Assembly: GCA_030148485.1 (NCBI GenBank)
Contig: JASBTJ010000039.1
Span: 1-64,000, forward strand
Source of the DNA: Gammaproteobacteria bacterium
GTDB taxonomy: Bacteria > Pseudomonadota > Gammaproteobacteria > Chromatiales > Chromatiaceae
Direction: 5' to 3'
DNA length: 64,000 nucleotides
The notes beneath the pieces are model-generated. The model saw only the letters and a list, made by a program, of their open reading frames with translations, was not told the DNA's origin and ran no database searches. A program made the position numbers and the translations under genes. This document shows, in pieces, positions 45,080-54,851 of this stretch (within the stretch, counting starts at the first letter, position 1; each line of letters opens with the position of its first letter).

Positions 45080-46543
45080 TCAGTGCACCGTGCAGACCAT
45101 GCAGGGATCGAAAGAGCGCACGACGTGCTGGATGGCGAGCGCATCCGCGGCGCTGTCCTCCACCGGTATGCCCACCAGCGCCTGCTCGAGCGCCCCAGGC
45201 GTCCCCTGGGCGTCACGCGGCGAGAAGTTCCACGTGGTGGGCGCGATGATCTGGTAGTTGAGGATGCGCCCGTGCTTGATGCGCAGCCAGTGGCCCAGAC
45301 CGCCGCGCGCGGCTTCCACCAGACCCATCCCCTGCGCTTCGTCAGGCAAGTCGCTCTGGGCGCAGAAAGGTTCACCGAACTGCAACCGGTCTATCCAATC
45401 CAGCATGGCCGGGATCATCCGGGCCAGCTCGATCATGCGCGCCGTCACCCGACTGCATACGTTGCCGCCGTTGCGCGTCACCATATCGAGGGCCAGCGGG
45501 TGACCGTCCAGCAACTGGCGGGCGAGGGCGCCCACCTCGGTGACCTGGCCGCGGTAGCGCGGCGCCTTGCACCAGCTATAGGCGTCGGGCGCATCGGCGT
45601 CCGGTAGCGTGGTGCCCTGGTAGGGATGCCTGGGCTCGCGCTGGGCGTGCAGCCAGCTATGGCTGATGTCCTCGGTGATGGCATCGGTGTCCAGCGTCGT
45701 GGCGCCGCCGTCCCAGCTGCCGGCGGCGAACAACGGGGGATCATCGTCGCTTGCTTGGGGATAGGCGCCGTAACTCATAAAGCGGTCGACGGCGCGGCCC
45801 AGTCGCTCCAGACCCAGGGCGTCGGCCAGTGTCAGAAAACGGCCGAAGTCCGTGTCCGTGTGTTTGGCTGTCCAGTCGCGCAGGGCATCCACGCTGTCGA
45901 TGGCCGCGACGTTTTCCAGACGATCGCCGAACAGAACGCGTTCCAGGAAATCCTGCATTTCGCGCACGATGACCCGCAGGTGCAACTGTTCGTGTGCCTC
46001 AATGGCGCGACTGGTGCCACCGGGTTGCAGGGCCAGTGAGTGGGGCCATTTGCCTGCCAGGATCCCGGTCAGATGCAGCCACCGGGCGCGGGCCGGCAGC
46101 ATTTGTTCGGACGCGGTGCCGCATTGCGCCGCGAAACGTGCGGCGGTGGTTTGGTACCAGGGTCGGTCGGCATATCCGGGTTGGGCAAAGTCCGGCATGA
46201 AGAACAGATAGAAATGGGACAAGTGGTCGGCCATGTTTTCGCAGGCCAGGATCAGGTTGCCGGCGAGCTGACCGTTGGGCATGGGTGTCATGCCCTGGGC
46301 CTGGGCCAGGGCCCGCGCCGCCGCCACCGACTGGGCCACCGAGCAGATCCCACAGATACGCGGTGTGTACACCAGGGCGTCCCGCGGGTCCTTGCCGGTC
46401 AGGATCTGTTCAAAGCCGCGGTATAGCGGCGAGTTCACCCAGGCAGCCGAGACTTTGCCGTCGACCACCTCGACCTGTACCTCCAGATCTCCCTCAACCC
46501 GGTTGAATGGGCCGAGCAGCCGGCGTGTTCGTGCTTTGCTCAT
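45080..46543 (-). CDS. hupV: H2-sensing hydrogenase large subunit HupV (HoxC)
   Basis: 487 residues from MSKARTRRLLGPFNRVEG. Nickel-ligand motifs are PRICGICSV (Cys 64, Cys 67) and the terminal DPCMVCTVH; the protein stops right after the final His, so there is no cleavable tail and no endopeptidase is needed, a mark of sensor hydrogenases. Ile 66 (CGIC) and Phe 114 (HFYLFF) correspond to the bulky residues that narrow the gas channel of the R. eutropha sensor and make it oxygen-insensitive; HupL here has Val 78 and Leu 126. Coupled to hupU by a 4-base overlap. Confidence 0.95.
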   Translation of the reverse strand: MSKARTRRLLGPFNRVEGDLEVQVEVVDGKVSAAWVNSPLYRGFEQILTGKDPRDALVYTPRICGICSVAQSVAAARALAQAQGMTPMPNGQLAGNLILACENMADHLSHFYLFFMPDFAQPGYADRPWYQTTAARFAAQCGTASEQMLPARARWLHLTGILAGKWPHSLALQPGGTSRAIEAHEQLHLRVIVREMQDFLERVLFGDRLENVAAIDSVDALRDWTAKHTDTDFGRFLTLADALGLERLGRAVDRFMSYGAYPQASDDDPPLFAAGSWDGGATTLDTDAITEDISHSWLHAQREPRHPYQGTTLPDADAPDAYSWCKAPRYRGQVTEVGALARQLLDGHPLALDMVTRNGGNVCSRVTARMIELARMIPAMLDWIDRLQFGEPFCAQSDLPDEAQGMGLVEAARGGLGHWLRIKHGRILNYQIIAPTTWNFSPRDAQGTPGALEQALVGIPVEDSAADALAIQHVVRSFDPCMVCTVH

Positions 46544-47541
46544 GGTTTGGTGCCCTTGCCCGGCTTGGCGACAATGTGGTCGGCTCTGGCATTGATACGC
46601 AGTCGCTCCGGCGTGGCGGCCTTGGATAACGAGGCCAGCGCGACGAACCAGGCCTTGGGCATGTCCGTGGGCAGACCGATGGGGATGCCGGCGAACTTGG
46701 GGGTTTCGCTGAACGGGTGACCGGGTTCCTCGAAGCCCGGCGCGGTGCAGTTGATACAGGCGTAGCCACCGCGGATACAGGAGCCTTCCCCGTTCCACGG
46801 GCGACGATTGCAGTCGGCGTGGGCCTGGGTGCCCAAACAGCCCAGGTGCTCCATCAGACAGCCCAATTGTGCGGGCTGCTCGGCGCTGGCCTTGAATTCA
46901 TAGAATTCGTTGCGGACGCAGCCGTGATGGACCAGGTGGTCGGTATAGCTGCGCGGTCGATTGAGCTCGTCCAATTGCTCGGCACCTAGGGTTCCGGCCG
47001 CCAGTTGGGCGAGGGTGTCGGTGACCCAGCCCGGGTGTACCGGGCAGCCGGCCACGTTGATCACCGGCAGTCCGTCGGTGGCGTGCCAGTCGCCGCCCAG
47101 CAGGCCACCGGGCCGTTCGCCGTCGTGCTGCAGTCCACAGGCCTCGCCTGGATTGTCGCCGCCGGCGGTGACGCCGCCGAAGGCCGCACAGCTTCCGATG
47201 GCCAGCACATGACCTGCGCGCTGAGCCAGGACGCGCAGCCAGTCCATCATCGGTCGGCCGGTACCGGCCAACTGGTGGAAACGTCCGCTGCCATTGGGGC
47301 CGCGCATCACGGCACCCTCCAGGCACAGGACATCCAGCGGCTGGTTACCGTCGACGATGCGCTGCAGCAGAGCGATGAAGTCCGAGCCGCCGGCAGCGCT
47401 GAGCGACGGGTGCCAAAGCAATTCCACGCCGGTCAGCGACAGGGTGCGGTACAGGTCGGGCGACTCGGCGTTGAGCAGCGACATGCTGCAACCGCCACAG
47501 CCCCCCGATTGCAGCCACAGCACACGCAACGGCTCACTCAC
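46540..47541 (-). CDS. hupU: H2-sensing hydrogenase small subunit HupU (HoxB)
   Basis: 333 residues with no Tat signal, as expected for the cytosolic sensor. The proximal cluster motif is GGCGGCSMSLLNAE (Cys 15, Cys 18), the normal four-cysteine type, in contrast to HupS. C-terminal cluster residues are in HHGCVRNEFYEF, CIRGGYACINC and CLMEHLGCLG. Electrons from H2 pass through it to signal HupT. It overlaps hupT by four bases and hupV by four. Confidence 0.95.
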   Translation of the reverse strand: MSEPLRVLWLQSGGCGGCSMSLLNAESPDLYRTLSLTGVELLWHPSLSAAGGSDFIALLQRIVDGNQPLDVLCLEGAVMRGPNGSGRFHQLAGTGRPMMDWLRVLAQRAGHVLAIGSCAAFGGVTAGGDNPGEACGLQHDGERPGGLLGGDWHATDGLPVINVAGCPVHPGWVTDTLAQLAAGTLGAEQLDELNRPRSYTDHLVHHGCVRNEFYEFKASAEQPAQLGCLMEHLGCLGTQAHADCNRRPWNGEGSCIRGGYACINCTAPGFEEPGHPFSETPKFAGIPIGLPTDMPKAWFVALASLSKAATPERLRINARADHIVAKPGKGTKP

Positions 47542-48908
47542 GGCGCCAGCTCCCGCGGCAGGGTCAGGGTAAACAGCGCACCGCCCTCGTCACTGTCAGC
47601 CTTGAGGGAGCCGCGGCATTGTTCGGTGGCCAGGTTGTAGCTGATATACAGACCCAGGCCGGTGCCTTTGCCGACCCCCTTGGTGGTGAAAAAGGGGTCG
47701 AAGATACGCAGCAGCTGCGGCGACGGGATGCCCGGCCCGTTGTCCTGTACCGTCACCCAGGCCTGCTCGTGCTGGATGCCGGCACGGATCCTGATCAGCG
47801 GTTGCGACACGTCTTCGAGGGCGTCCGCGGCGTTTTGCAGCAGGTTCACCAATATCTGGTGCACATAGCCTTCGTACCCGGTGATGGTCAGCGTCGCCGG
47901 GATGCGGATGTCCAGCACAGGGCGTACGCGGCGCGCCTTGATCACCCACTCGGCGGCCGTGTTGATCACGCGACAAAGATCGAAACCCTGGCACTGCTGC
48001 TGGTTGGCGGGTGTGGAGAAACGGCGCAGGTCTTCGACGATCTGTCCGACCCGGTCGGCGCCTTCAAGGGATCCGTCGATCAGTGGCGCGATGTCCGCCA
48101 GCAGCCGGTCGATCTTCAGTTTCTTGCGCAATTGCTCCCGTTCGTCTTCAGGCAGACCGTCATGGATGGCGGTCAGATAGCTGTGGAGACGCTGTTCGTA
48201 CCGTTTGAGCGCATGCATGTTGCCAAACACGAAGCTGATGGGATTGTTCAGTTCGTGAGCCACGCCGGCCACCAGTTGGCCCAGTGATGCCATTTTCTCG
48301 GACTGTACCAACTGTTGCTGGGTGGTCTTCAGTTGATGGTGGGCGTCGCGCAGGTCGTCGTAGGCCCGCTGCAACTCGCCCAACGGGCGGCCGGTGATCA
48401 CCAGTCCGGACAGGCGGCCATGGTGGTCGAAGCGCGGTGTGCAGTTGATGGCAATGGGTGTCGCGCGGCGGTTGGCATCCAGCAACTCGACCTCGCAGTC
48501 GCTGATCGCCGCGGTGCGGATGTGTTCGGCAAAGTCTTCGACCTTGGGTGCATACTCGGCGCTGAACAGCGCGGCCAACGGCTGTCCGACCAGCTCTGCG
48601 GTGGTCCGGCCGGTGAGCGATTCCAATGCGCGATTGACTTGTTGAATCGATCCGCCGGTATCGGCCACCACCAGCACGTCGCTCATGGACGAAATGACGC
48701 TTTGAATAAAGCGCTGGGCGTCTTCCAGTCCGGCGTTCTTTTCTTCCAACTGCACTTGGTAGCGCACGATATCCGCGTAGATTTCGTCCATGCGTTGGAT
48801 CACTTCGATCCAGGCGGATTCGTTGGAGATGGCGTCGGGCGACGCGCTCACCCCGCGCAGCAGTGTCTTGATGCCGTCGTCCATGATGGGTTCCCTGGCC
48901 GCGTTCAT
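47538..48908 (-). CDS. hupT: Hydrogenase-regulating histidine kinase HupT (HoxJ)
   Basis: 456 residues from [13 protein letters not shown], soluble. A PAS domain (about 70-190, [20 protein letters not shown]) precedes a HisKA H-box [18 protein letters not shown] (His near 224) and an HATPase with [17 protein letters not shown] and [13 protein letters not shown]. It partners HupUV: in R. capsulatus and R. eutropha H2 binding by the sensor inhibits the kinase. Overlaps hupR and hupU by four bases each. The upstream frame continuing to 49199 is an overlap shadow of hupR. Confidence 0.95.
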   Translation of the reverse strand: MNAAREPIMDDGIKTLLRGVSASPDAISNESAWIEVIQRMDEIYADIVRYQVQLEEKNAGLEDAQRFIQSVISSMSDVLVVADTGGSIQQVNRALESLTGRTTAELVGQPLAALFSAEYAPKVEDFAEHIRTAAISDCEVELLDANRRATPIAINCTPRFDHHGRLSGLVITGRPLGELQRAYDDLRDAHHQLKTTQQQLVQSEKMASLGQLVAGVAHELNNPISFVFGNMHALKRYEQRLHSYLTAIHDGLPEDEREQLRKKLKIDRLLADIAPLIDGSLEGADRVGQIVEDLRRFSTPANQQQCQGFDLCRVINTAAEWVIKARRVRPVLDIRIPATLTITGYEGYVHQILVNLLQNAADALEDVSQPLIRIRAGIQHEQAWVTVQDNGPGIPSPQLLRIFDPFFTTKGVGKGTGLGLYISYNLATEQCRGSLKADSDEGGALFTLTLPRELAP

Positions 48909-50386
48909 GTGGCCTTGTGCTCCAGTTCGGCCATGCCGTCGATTTGCTCCAGCCCGTAACGCTCCAGCTTGCTGCGCAGCCCGACCCGGGACAGCCCCAG
49001 CTCGTCGGCGGCCCGGGTCTTGTTCCAGCGATGGCGGATCAGCGTCTCCTTGACGATGCGCGCCTCCAGCGTCGCCACGCGCTCCTTCAGGCCGCCCTGT
49101 GCCTGACGAATCACGCCCAATTCTTCGATCTGTTCGTCGCCGACGCCGTGCACGATATGTGCGGACAGCAGGTCGGCGTCCAAGGTGTCGCCCTCGCACA
49201 GTACCAGCATGCGTTTGAGCTCGTTTTGCAGTTCGCGCACATTGCCGGGCCAGTGATAGGACTCAAGACAGGCGAGGGTCTCGTGGCTGATCCCGTTCAC
49301 CGATTTACCCAGTTGTTGTTGCAGATCCCGCAGCAGGGCTTGGGCCAGGACCGCGATATCGTTCTTGCGCTCGCGCAGCGGTGGCAGTGCCAGGGTGAAG
49401 GTGGCGAGGCGGTAGTACAGATCTTCGCGGAAGCGACCGGCCCGCACCTCGGTCTGCAGATCGCGGTTGGTCGCGGCGATCACCCGCACGTCCACGCTGC
49501 GGCGGCGGTTGCTGCCGAGAGGGCGAATCTCGCTTTCCTGCAGTACGCGCAACAATTTCACCTGAAAGGCCGGTGACAGTTCGCCGACTTCGTCCAGGAA
49601 CACGGTGCCGCCATCGGCCAGCTCGAACAGTCCGACCCGGTCCTCGCTGGCGCCGGTGAAGGCGCCGCGTTTATGGCCGAACAGTTCGCTTTCCAGCAAT
49701 TCGTCCGGCAGGGCACCGCAATTCTCGGCGACAAAGGGACCATCGCGGCGCAGGCTGTTGTAGTGCAGGGCGCGAGCGCACAGTTCCTTGCCGGTGCCGG
49801 ACTCGCCGCCGATCAGCACGCTGACATCATAGGGGGCGACGCGACGGATCAGATCGCAGACGTCGTTCATGCAGCTGTCGTCGCCGCGTACGATGCCGCC
49901 GTTCCAGTCGAAACGTTCCTGCAGCACGGCGCGCTTGTGGCGCAGCGCTTCGGCCAGGGTGGCGGGGCGTAGCTTGAGTTCGGTGGCGAGCAGGGCGTTT
50001 TGCCGTTGCAAGTGGAACAACTCCACCGCGTTGCGCAGCTTGAGTAGCAGCTTGTCCGGGTGCCAGGGCTTGCTGATGTACTGGTAGACACCAGACTGAT
50101 TAATCGCCTGTACCAGATCGCCGGCGTCGGTGTAACCGGAGATGATGATGCGGATGACCTCCGGCCAGCGCTCACGTACCCGGGCAAGGAAATCCACACC
50201 GGATTCGCCCGGCATGCGCTGATCGCAGAGCACCACCTGTACCCACTCGCGTTCCAGCACCACTTCGGCCTGCGCGGCGTTCGCGGCGGTCAGCACCTGG
50301 AATTCGTCCTCAAGGGTGCGGCGCAGGGTCTCCAACGAGCGGGGTTCGTCGTCCACCACCAGCACGCCGGGCAGGCTATCGCCCAT
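48905..50386 (-). CDS. hupR: NtrC-type hydrogenase activator HupR (HoxA)
   Basis: 493 residues. The receiver domain has the phospho-acceptor Asp 55 in [15 protein letters not shown]. The AAA+ domain has Walker [12 protein letters not shown], the sigma-54 loop [11 protein letters not shown] complete, and Walker [14 protein letters not shown]. The Fis-type HTH is [20 protein letters not shown] near the C-terminus. The intact GAFTGA says it works with sigma-54, in line with the sigma-54 promoters upstream of hupS and hupD. HupR of this group is active when unphosphorylated, so H2 inhibition of HupT turns the genes on. It overlaps hypB by 11 bases. Confidence 0.95.
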   Translation of the reverse strand: MGDSLPGVLVVDDEPRSLETLRRTLEDEFQVLTAANAAQAEVVLEREWVQVVLCDQRMPGESGVDFLARVRERWPEVIRIIISGYTDAGDLVQAINQSGVYQYISKPWHPDKLLLKLRNAVELFHLQRQNALLATELKLRPATLAEALRHKRAVLQERFDWNGGIVRGDDSCMNDVCDLIRRVAPYDVSVLIGGESGTGKELCARALHYNSLRRDGPFVAENCGALPDELLESELFGHKRGAFTGASEDRVGLFELADGGTVFLDEVGELSPAFQVKLLRVLQESEIRPLGSNRRRSVDVRVIAATNRDLQTEVRAGRFREDLYYRLATFTLALPPLRERKNDIAVLAQALLRDLQQQLGKSVNGISHETLACLESYHWPGNVRELQNELKRMLVLCEGDTLDADLLSAHIVHGVGDEQIEELGVIRQAQGGLKERVATLEARIVKETLIRHRWNKTRAADELGLSRVGLRSKLERYGLEQIDGMAELEHKAT

Positions 50387-51317
50387 CTGGGGTCTCCGCC
50401 ATTTCGTGCATCAGCGGGTGGCCGACCAGACGGGCGGCACGGGTGGCGCGCAGCCAGGCGTACCAGTCGTTCAGACCCTCACCACTGATGGCGGACAGCT
50501 CGAACACCTGGAGCCCCGGATTCACCCTCCGCGCATAGTCGACACAGCGCTCCACATCGAACCGCAGGTGGGGCAACAGATCAATCTTGTTCAGCAGCAA
50601 CAGGTCGGCGGCGCGGAACATGTCCGGGTATTTGAGGGGTTTGTCCTCACCCTCCGTGATGGACAGGACGGCCACCTTGCATGCCTCGCCCAGGTCGAAG
50701 GCAGCCGGACATACCAGGTTGCCGACATTCTCGATGAACAGCACCGATCCGGGTTCCGGCTGCAATTGATCGATGGCGTGGCCGACCTGGTGGGCGTCGA
50801 GGTGGCAGCCCTTGCCGGTGTTGATCTGGATGGCACGGGCGCCGGTGGCGCGAATGCGTGCGGCGTCGTTACTGGTCTCCTGATCGCCTTCGATCACCGT
50901 CATCGTCAATTCGTGCTGTAGATCGTGCAGGGTGCGGGTGAGCAGACTGGTCTTGCCGGAGCCTGGACTGGACAGCAGGTTGAGGGTCAGCACGCCTTGT
51001 TGTACCAGCAGGCGGCGATTGGCAGCGGCGTACTGGTCGTTCTTGCCCAGGATGTCCTGCTCGATCTGCACCATGCGCGCCTGACTCAACCCAGGGGCAT
51101 GGGCGCGGGCCGGTCCCCGGCCGTAGTGCACATGGTCGCCATCGGCATGCACGTGATCGTGACGGTGCGTCGCGTCCCGTATCGCCGCGTCCTCTGCAGG
51201 GGGAGACGACGATGCATCGTTGCCGTGGTCGTGGTGATGAGGGTCGTGCTCATGCCCCGCGGCATGACCTTCGATGCGGCCTTCGCCATCGGCACATCCG
51301 CAGACGGTACACATCAT
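50376..51317 (-). CDS. hypB: Nickel-insertion GTPase HypB
   Basis: 313 residues. N-terminal nickel-site motif MCTVCGCAD, then a histidine-rich stretch (about 16-70, many HxH pairs such as EHDPHHHDHG) that can store nickel. The GTPase has P-loop SSPGSGKTSLLTRTL (about 118-132) and the specificity motif LLNKIDLLPHL. HypB with HypA loads nickel into the large subunits. Two ATG codons in a row begin the gene; the second overlaps the hypA stop (ATGA at 51314-51317). Confidence 0.96.
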   Translation of the reverse strand: MMCTVCGCADGEGRIEGHAAGHEHDPHHHDHGNDASSSPPAEDAAIRDATHRHDHVHADGDHVHYGRGPARAHAPGLSQARMVQIEQDILGKNDQYAAANRRLLVQQGVLTLNLLSSPGSGKTSLLTRTLHDLQHELTMTVIEGDQETSNDAARIRATGARAIQINTGKGCHLDAHQVGHAIDQLQPEPGSVLFIENVGNLVCPAAFDLGEACKVAVLSITEGEDKPLKYPDMFRAADLLLLNKIDLLPHLRFDVERCVDYARRVNPGLQVFELSAISGEGLNDWYAWLRATRAARLVGHPLMHEMAETPDGR

Positions 51318-51655
51318 TCCACCTCCAGTTCCTTGATCCGCATTTGGTCACCACCGGTGACCTGTAGTTGATAACTGCCGCAGTGGGGGCAGGGCTGTGC
51401 CAATGCGTCGATCCGGACCTCGGCGCTGCACTGCATGCACCAGGTGCTGGCTGCCACCGGGACGATTTCCAGCCGACTGCCATCGGCCAGGGTCCCGCGG
51501 GTCACGACTTCATAGCTGAAGGCCAGGGCGGAGGGTTCCACACAGGCCAACTGGCCGATCTCTAGCCATACGGTCTTCACCCTTTTATACCGCTGGGCCA
51601 ACGCCTGCTCTTCCAGGGTTCGCAGGATGCTCTCGCACAGGGACATCTCGTGCAT
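51314..51655 (-). CDS. hypA: Nickel metallochaperone HypA
   Basis: 113 residues beginning MHEMSLCESILRTLEE; His 2 is the nickel ligand. The zinc site is two CxxC pairs, CMQCSAEVRIDALAQPCPHC (residues 74-93). It passes nickel with HypB. Stop overlaps the hypB start; the start overlaps the hupK stop by one base (TGATG). Confidence 0.96.
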   Translation of the reverse strand: MHEMSLCESILRTLEEQALAQRYKRVKTVWLEIGQLACVEPSALAFSYEVVTRGTLADGSRLEIVPVAASTWCMQCSAEVRIDALAQPCPHCGSYQLQVTGGDQMRIKELEVE

Positions 51656-52815
51656 CAGGCGAACTCCGTATCAAGTTGGAAGGACACGCAAGGATCGGCG
51701 GCATGGATCAGCAGTTCGGCTTGCCGCCGGGCACCCGGGTGGTCATGCGCGTCCACGGTTGCAAGTGCCTGTGCCGCTGGCCCGTCCGGGCGGAAGTTCC
51801 ACTCGGTTGGTGCCAGGATGCGATAGCGTGTCACTCGGCCGCCGTCCAGGATCACGCGGTGGCAGAGGCGACCGCGGGAGGCTTCGAGCTGGCTGATGCC
51901 CAGGCCGTTCGCGCTGGTGCGCACGGTCTGTTGTGTATCCGGATATATCGCCAACTGTGCGATCTCGATCAGTCGTGCCAGCAAGCGCGCCAGCAGGCCG
52001 TTGCCGTGACGCTCGCGGACCTCCGCCAGCAGTGGGTGGGCGGCCAGCCGCGCACTGGGACCGGTTTCCACATTCGCGCCGTGCCAGTGCGGGTGGGCAA
52101 TGAAGTCGTCGCCAGCGCCGTCCAGGTACGTGATCAGGGTGTCGTTGTCCAACCACGGCATGGGTTGGGAGTCGATGCAGCCGAGACTTGCCCAACCGTG
52201 ATTCACCACGTGGCGCAGCAGGCGGGTTGCCGGCGTGTCCGTAGCCGCTATCCAGCGACACATGGCGCTGGCATCGAAACCCAACCAGTCCTGCAGCCGG
52301 CAGCCGTACAAGTCGTGGGCGATGTGGCGTTGCAGTGCCTGACGACGGGGCTCATGATCGGGGCTTTCCGCGGCCCGCGTCAGGCCGGGGGTGCGGGTCA
52401 GCGCCCCGTCGGGGTCCAGGCGGTCACGCAATGCGCGCAACGCTTGCAGCAGCGCCGCGAGCCGCTGCGGGTCTGGAGGGTCGCCAATGAAGCGCGGCCA
52501 GTCGGTGAGCACCCGGCACAGATGTTCGCTCAGGGTCTCTAGGCGAACCAGCCGGTCCCGGCTCAGTTCGACTGGGTCGCAGGCCGGCTTGCCCTGGGCC
52601 GATTCGACGGCGCGCACCGCGGCCACCCCCTGAGCCTGGCCACACACGTTGAACAGCAGCGGTACGTTGCGCAGTGCCTCAGCGCTGGGCTTGCCTTCGA
52701 ACAACCGGCTGGCCAGCAGCGGGCGGGAAGAGCGTAACCGAACCCGGTTGCCCTGTCCCGAGCGGCGCAGGGAGATCACCAGATGACCTTCGACGGAGGC
52801 GGCGGGCATGCTCAT
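51655..52815 (-). CDS. hupK: Hydrogenase maturation protein HupK (HoxV)
   Basis: 386 residues, a diverged relative of hydrogenase large subunits. Only single cysteines remain of the nickel motifs: NVCGQAQGVAAVRAVE where the enzyme has RICGVC, and AADPCVSFQLDTE where it has DPCxxC. HoxV/HupK is thought to act as a scaffold for the Fe(CN)2CO group between HypC/HypD and the enzyme under air. The gene starts at ATG overlapping the hupJ stop (52812-52815); an 11-codon upstream extension is unlikely. Confidence 0.9.
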   Translation of the reverse strand: MSMPAASVEGHLVISLRRSGQGNRVRLRSSRPLLASRLFEGKPSAEALRNVPLLFNVCGQAQGVAAVRAVESAQGKPACDPVELSRDRLVRLETLSEHLCRVLTDWPRFIGDPPDPQRLAALLQALRALRDRLDPDGALTRTPGLTRAAESPDHEPRRQALQRHIAHDLYGCRLQDWLGFDASAMCRWIAATDTPATRLLRHVVNHGWASLGCIDSQPMPWLDNDTLITYLDGAGDDFIAHPHWHGANVETGPSARLAAHPLLAEVRERHGNGLLARLLARLIEIAQLAIYPDTQQTVRTSANGLGISQLEASRGRLCHRVILDGGRVTRYRILAPTEWNFRPDGPAAQALATVDAHDHPGARRQAELLIHAADPCVSFQLDTEFA

Positions 52816-53324
52816 GGCGAGCTTTCCCCCTGGTCGTGGGGCAGGCAACGACGCAGAAAGTCACGCCGACTGAGTGAGCGGCTGTCGGGGTGGTCGTCGG
52901 TAAGGTGCGATCCAGCGTCGCGATAGTGGGACTGCCGCACCGCCAACAGGGCGCTGAGGGCGAACTGCACGGCAGTGGCCTGGTCGGCAATCTCCTGCAC
53001 CGGTGACAGCAGCGAACAGCATTGATAACGACCCACCCCGTCGGCCTCGGCCACCAGGAACTCGTAACGCCCGGACGGAAACACATGGCGCTGACGGCTT
53101 TCCAGGGGATGGTCCTGCCAGTCGGCGTCCCTGGGCAGCAACACCAGGCTGATGAACCAGGGTGTGATCAGCACGCCCAACCAGCCGTGCGGGCTGGCGC
53201 GAAAGCCTACTGCCTGGACGGCGAGGGCGGGATTGATGATGGGTAGGCCCACCATGCCGGTGTCCGCCACGTTGCGGAAGTGGTTCTCCAGGGTGACGAG
53301 CATGGCGGCGAGTTTGGCGTCCAT
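52812..53324 (-). CDS. hupJ: Hydrogenase assembly chaperone HupJ (HybE family)
   Basis: 170 residues from MDAKLAAMLVTLENHFRNVA. The HybE-type domain includes GLPIINPALAVQAVGFRASP and LGVLITPWFISLVLLPRDAD, then FPSGRYEFLVAEADGVGRYQ. It binds small-subunit or Tat precursors during assembly; HoxT is the R. eutropha member. The C-terminus has the motif SRRDFLRRCLP. It overlaps hupI by one base and hupK by four. Confidence 0.9.
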   Translation of the reverse strand: MDAKLAAMLVTLENHFRNVADTGMVGLPIINPALAVQAVGFRASPHGWLGVLITPWFISLVLLPRDADWQDHPLESRQRHVFPSGRYEFLVAEADGVGRYQCCSLLSPVQEIADQATAVQFALSALLAVRQSHYRDAGSHLTDDHPDSRSLSRRDFLRRCLPHDQGESSP

Positions 53325-53542
53325 CAGTCCTCCGACACCACCATGAAGTCGTTCTTGTCGCCGTCGCAGTGGGGGCAACGCCAGTGATCCGGCAGCTGGG
53401 AAAACGGTGTGCCGGGCGGTATCTGCCAGTTGGCGTCCCCGGCGGCGGGGTCGTAGACGTGCCAGCAGACGCTGCACTCCAGGCGGGTGTGATCGGCCAG
53501 CCGGGCCGCATCGCCGCCATAGGAGCCTTCGAAGGTACTCAT
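53324..53542 (-). CDS. hupI: Rubredoxin HupI (HoxR)
   Basis: 72 residues from MSTFEGSYGGDAARLADHT, a rubredoxin with the iron ligands in RLECSVCWHVYDP and HWRCPHCDGDKNDF. In R. eutropha the homologue HoxR is needed for the six-cysteine proximal cluster of the oxygen-tolerant hydrogenase, in line with HupS here. Overlaps hupH and hupJ by a few bases. Confidence 0.95.
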   Translation of the reverse strand: MSTFEGSYGGDAARLADHTRLECSVCWHVYDPAAGDANWQIPPGTPFSQLPDHWRCPHCDGDKNDFMVVSED

Positions 53543-54393
53543 CGATACAACGCCAGCATCTCGTCCAGCCGTGCGGCGCTGTCGGCGATGTCCTCGGGCG
53601 CGGCCATGGCCACGGCGGGCAGGTCCACGACCTCGATGGTGTTGAGGATCAACAGGTCCTGGGAGTTGTAATACTTGATCCACCAGGTGTTCGCCTTGCT
53701 GGTGCTACCGATGCGGCAATTTCCGTAACCGCGCGACAGCAGGGTCACCGGGCCGACCCCGAGGCGCTCGCCGAGCAGCGCCAGGTCGCGGTCGCTGAGC
53801 GGCAGCAAGGTCAGGTTGATGACATGGGCCGGATCACCCGGTTGGTAGGTGGCAATCCTGTCGGCGAGTTCCACCAGCAGCGCCGGCGCGTTCTGGATGT
53901 CCGGATCGGCGGCGTCGAAGCGGGTATCCAGGCTCAGATCGGCGCGGCTGAAGGTGTCTTGCACCATGGCTGGCGCGGCACCGATCTCCACGCTGTTATG
54001 CACCACGTGCCGGTGTCGGTCGAAGTGCCGCACCCGCCATACCCCGGCCAACACCGATTCCTGTGCCTTGACGGGGGAAGGGGCGGCGAACACGGCGCCC
54101 ACCTCACCCTCGCCGAGCGTCTGATCCACCAGGGCCAGGTTTTGTTCATCCAGACCGGTCAGATCGATCTGCTTTGCCGGTTCGCTGGAGCGGTATCGTT
54201 GCAGTGCCACCAGGATATCTTCGAGTACCGTCAGGCCGAGGGTCAGGTGGGTTACCGCTTCGGGTTCCGGCATGGTCGGCTGGGTGAAGGTCTCTATGCC
54301 CGATGGCATGGACAGGATGGCCAGTTCACCGGGGTCCTCGCCCGGCTGACTGCCGGGACCGACGTGACGGGGGATCGGCGGATGCTTGTCCAT
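53539..54393 (-). CDS. hupH: Hydrogenase accessory protein HupH (HyaF/HoxQ)
   Basis: 284 residues, the expected length. The HyaF family core is seen in LLSRGYGNCRIGSTSKANTW (about 214-233), WWIKYYNSQDLLILNTIEV and VLAGVWRVRHFD. The homologues act in maturation of the oxygen-tolerant small subunit together with HupG. Overlaps hupI by four bases and lies 14 bases after hupG. Confidence 0.93.
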   Translation of the reverse strand: MDKHPPIPRHVGPGSQPGEDPGELAILSMPSGIETFTQPTMPEPEAVTHLTLGLTVLEDILVALQRYRSSEPAKQIDLTGLDEQNLALVDQTLGEGEVGAVFAAPSPVKAQESVLAGVWRVRHFDRHRHVVHNSVEIGAAPAMVQDTFSRADLSLDTRFDAADPDIQNAPALLVELADRIATYQPGDPAHVINLTLLPLSDRDLALLGERLGVGPVTLLSRGYGNCRIGSTSKANTWWIKYYNSQDLLILNTIEVVDLPAVAMAAPEDIADSAARLDEMLALYR

Positions 54394-54407
54394 ACGTGGG
54401 TCCTTGT

Positions 54408-54851
54408 CTATTCGGCCACCACAGGCACGCCGATGCCTGGGTTGCGGGTGGGTTGGCGCTGCAGGATCCCGGCGATCAGCGTCATGTATTCGGACCAGTC
54501 GCGCATCTTGGCGATGGTGCCCAGGTAGCGGCCGTCGCGCAGGAACACCAGGCTGGGCCAGATGGTGATCTGATATGACTCCTGCAGTCTTTTCTCCAAC
54601 TCACGGTCGACCACGGCGACACGAAAGGCCCCGTTGTGGGCGGCGATCAGTTCCGGGAGTACCACGGCGACATCGTTGGTCTCGGGATAGCGCTTGGGGT
54701 CCTCGGTGAGAAACAACGCCATGGTGCCGGCGCGGGTCAGCACGCGATCCAGGTTGAGCGCATCCAGGTAGTCGCAACCAGGGCGGCTGAGCAGCAGTCG
54801 GATCAGCGGCGGGAGGTCTGCGGGTGGCTCGGTTTGCAGCATCGGGGTCAT
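54408..54851 (-). CDS. hupG: Thioredoxin-like hydrogenase chaperone HupG (HyaE/HoxO)
   Basis: 147 residues, thioredoxin fold without the redox CxxC pair, as in HyaE (only one cysteine, Cys 26). The segment YQITIWPSLVFLRDGRYLGT (about 103-122) with the cis-Pro is the thioredoxin core. HyaE/HoxO bind the twin-arginine signal of the small subunit and protect it under air. Overlaps hupF by four bases. Confidence 0.92.
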   Translation of the reverse strand: MTPMLQTEPPADLPPLIRLLLSRPGCDYLDALNLDRVLTRAGTMALFLTEDPKRYPETNDVAVVLPELIAAHNGAFRVAVVDRELEKRLQESYQITIWPSLVFLRDGRYLGTIAKMRDWSEYMTLIAGILQRQPTRNPGIGVPVVAE

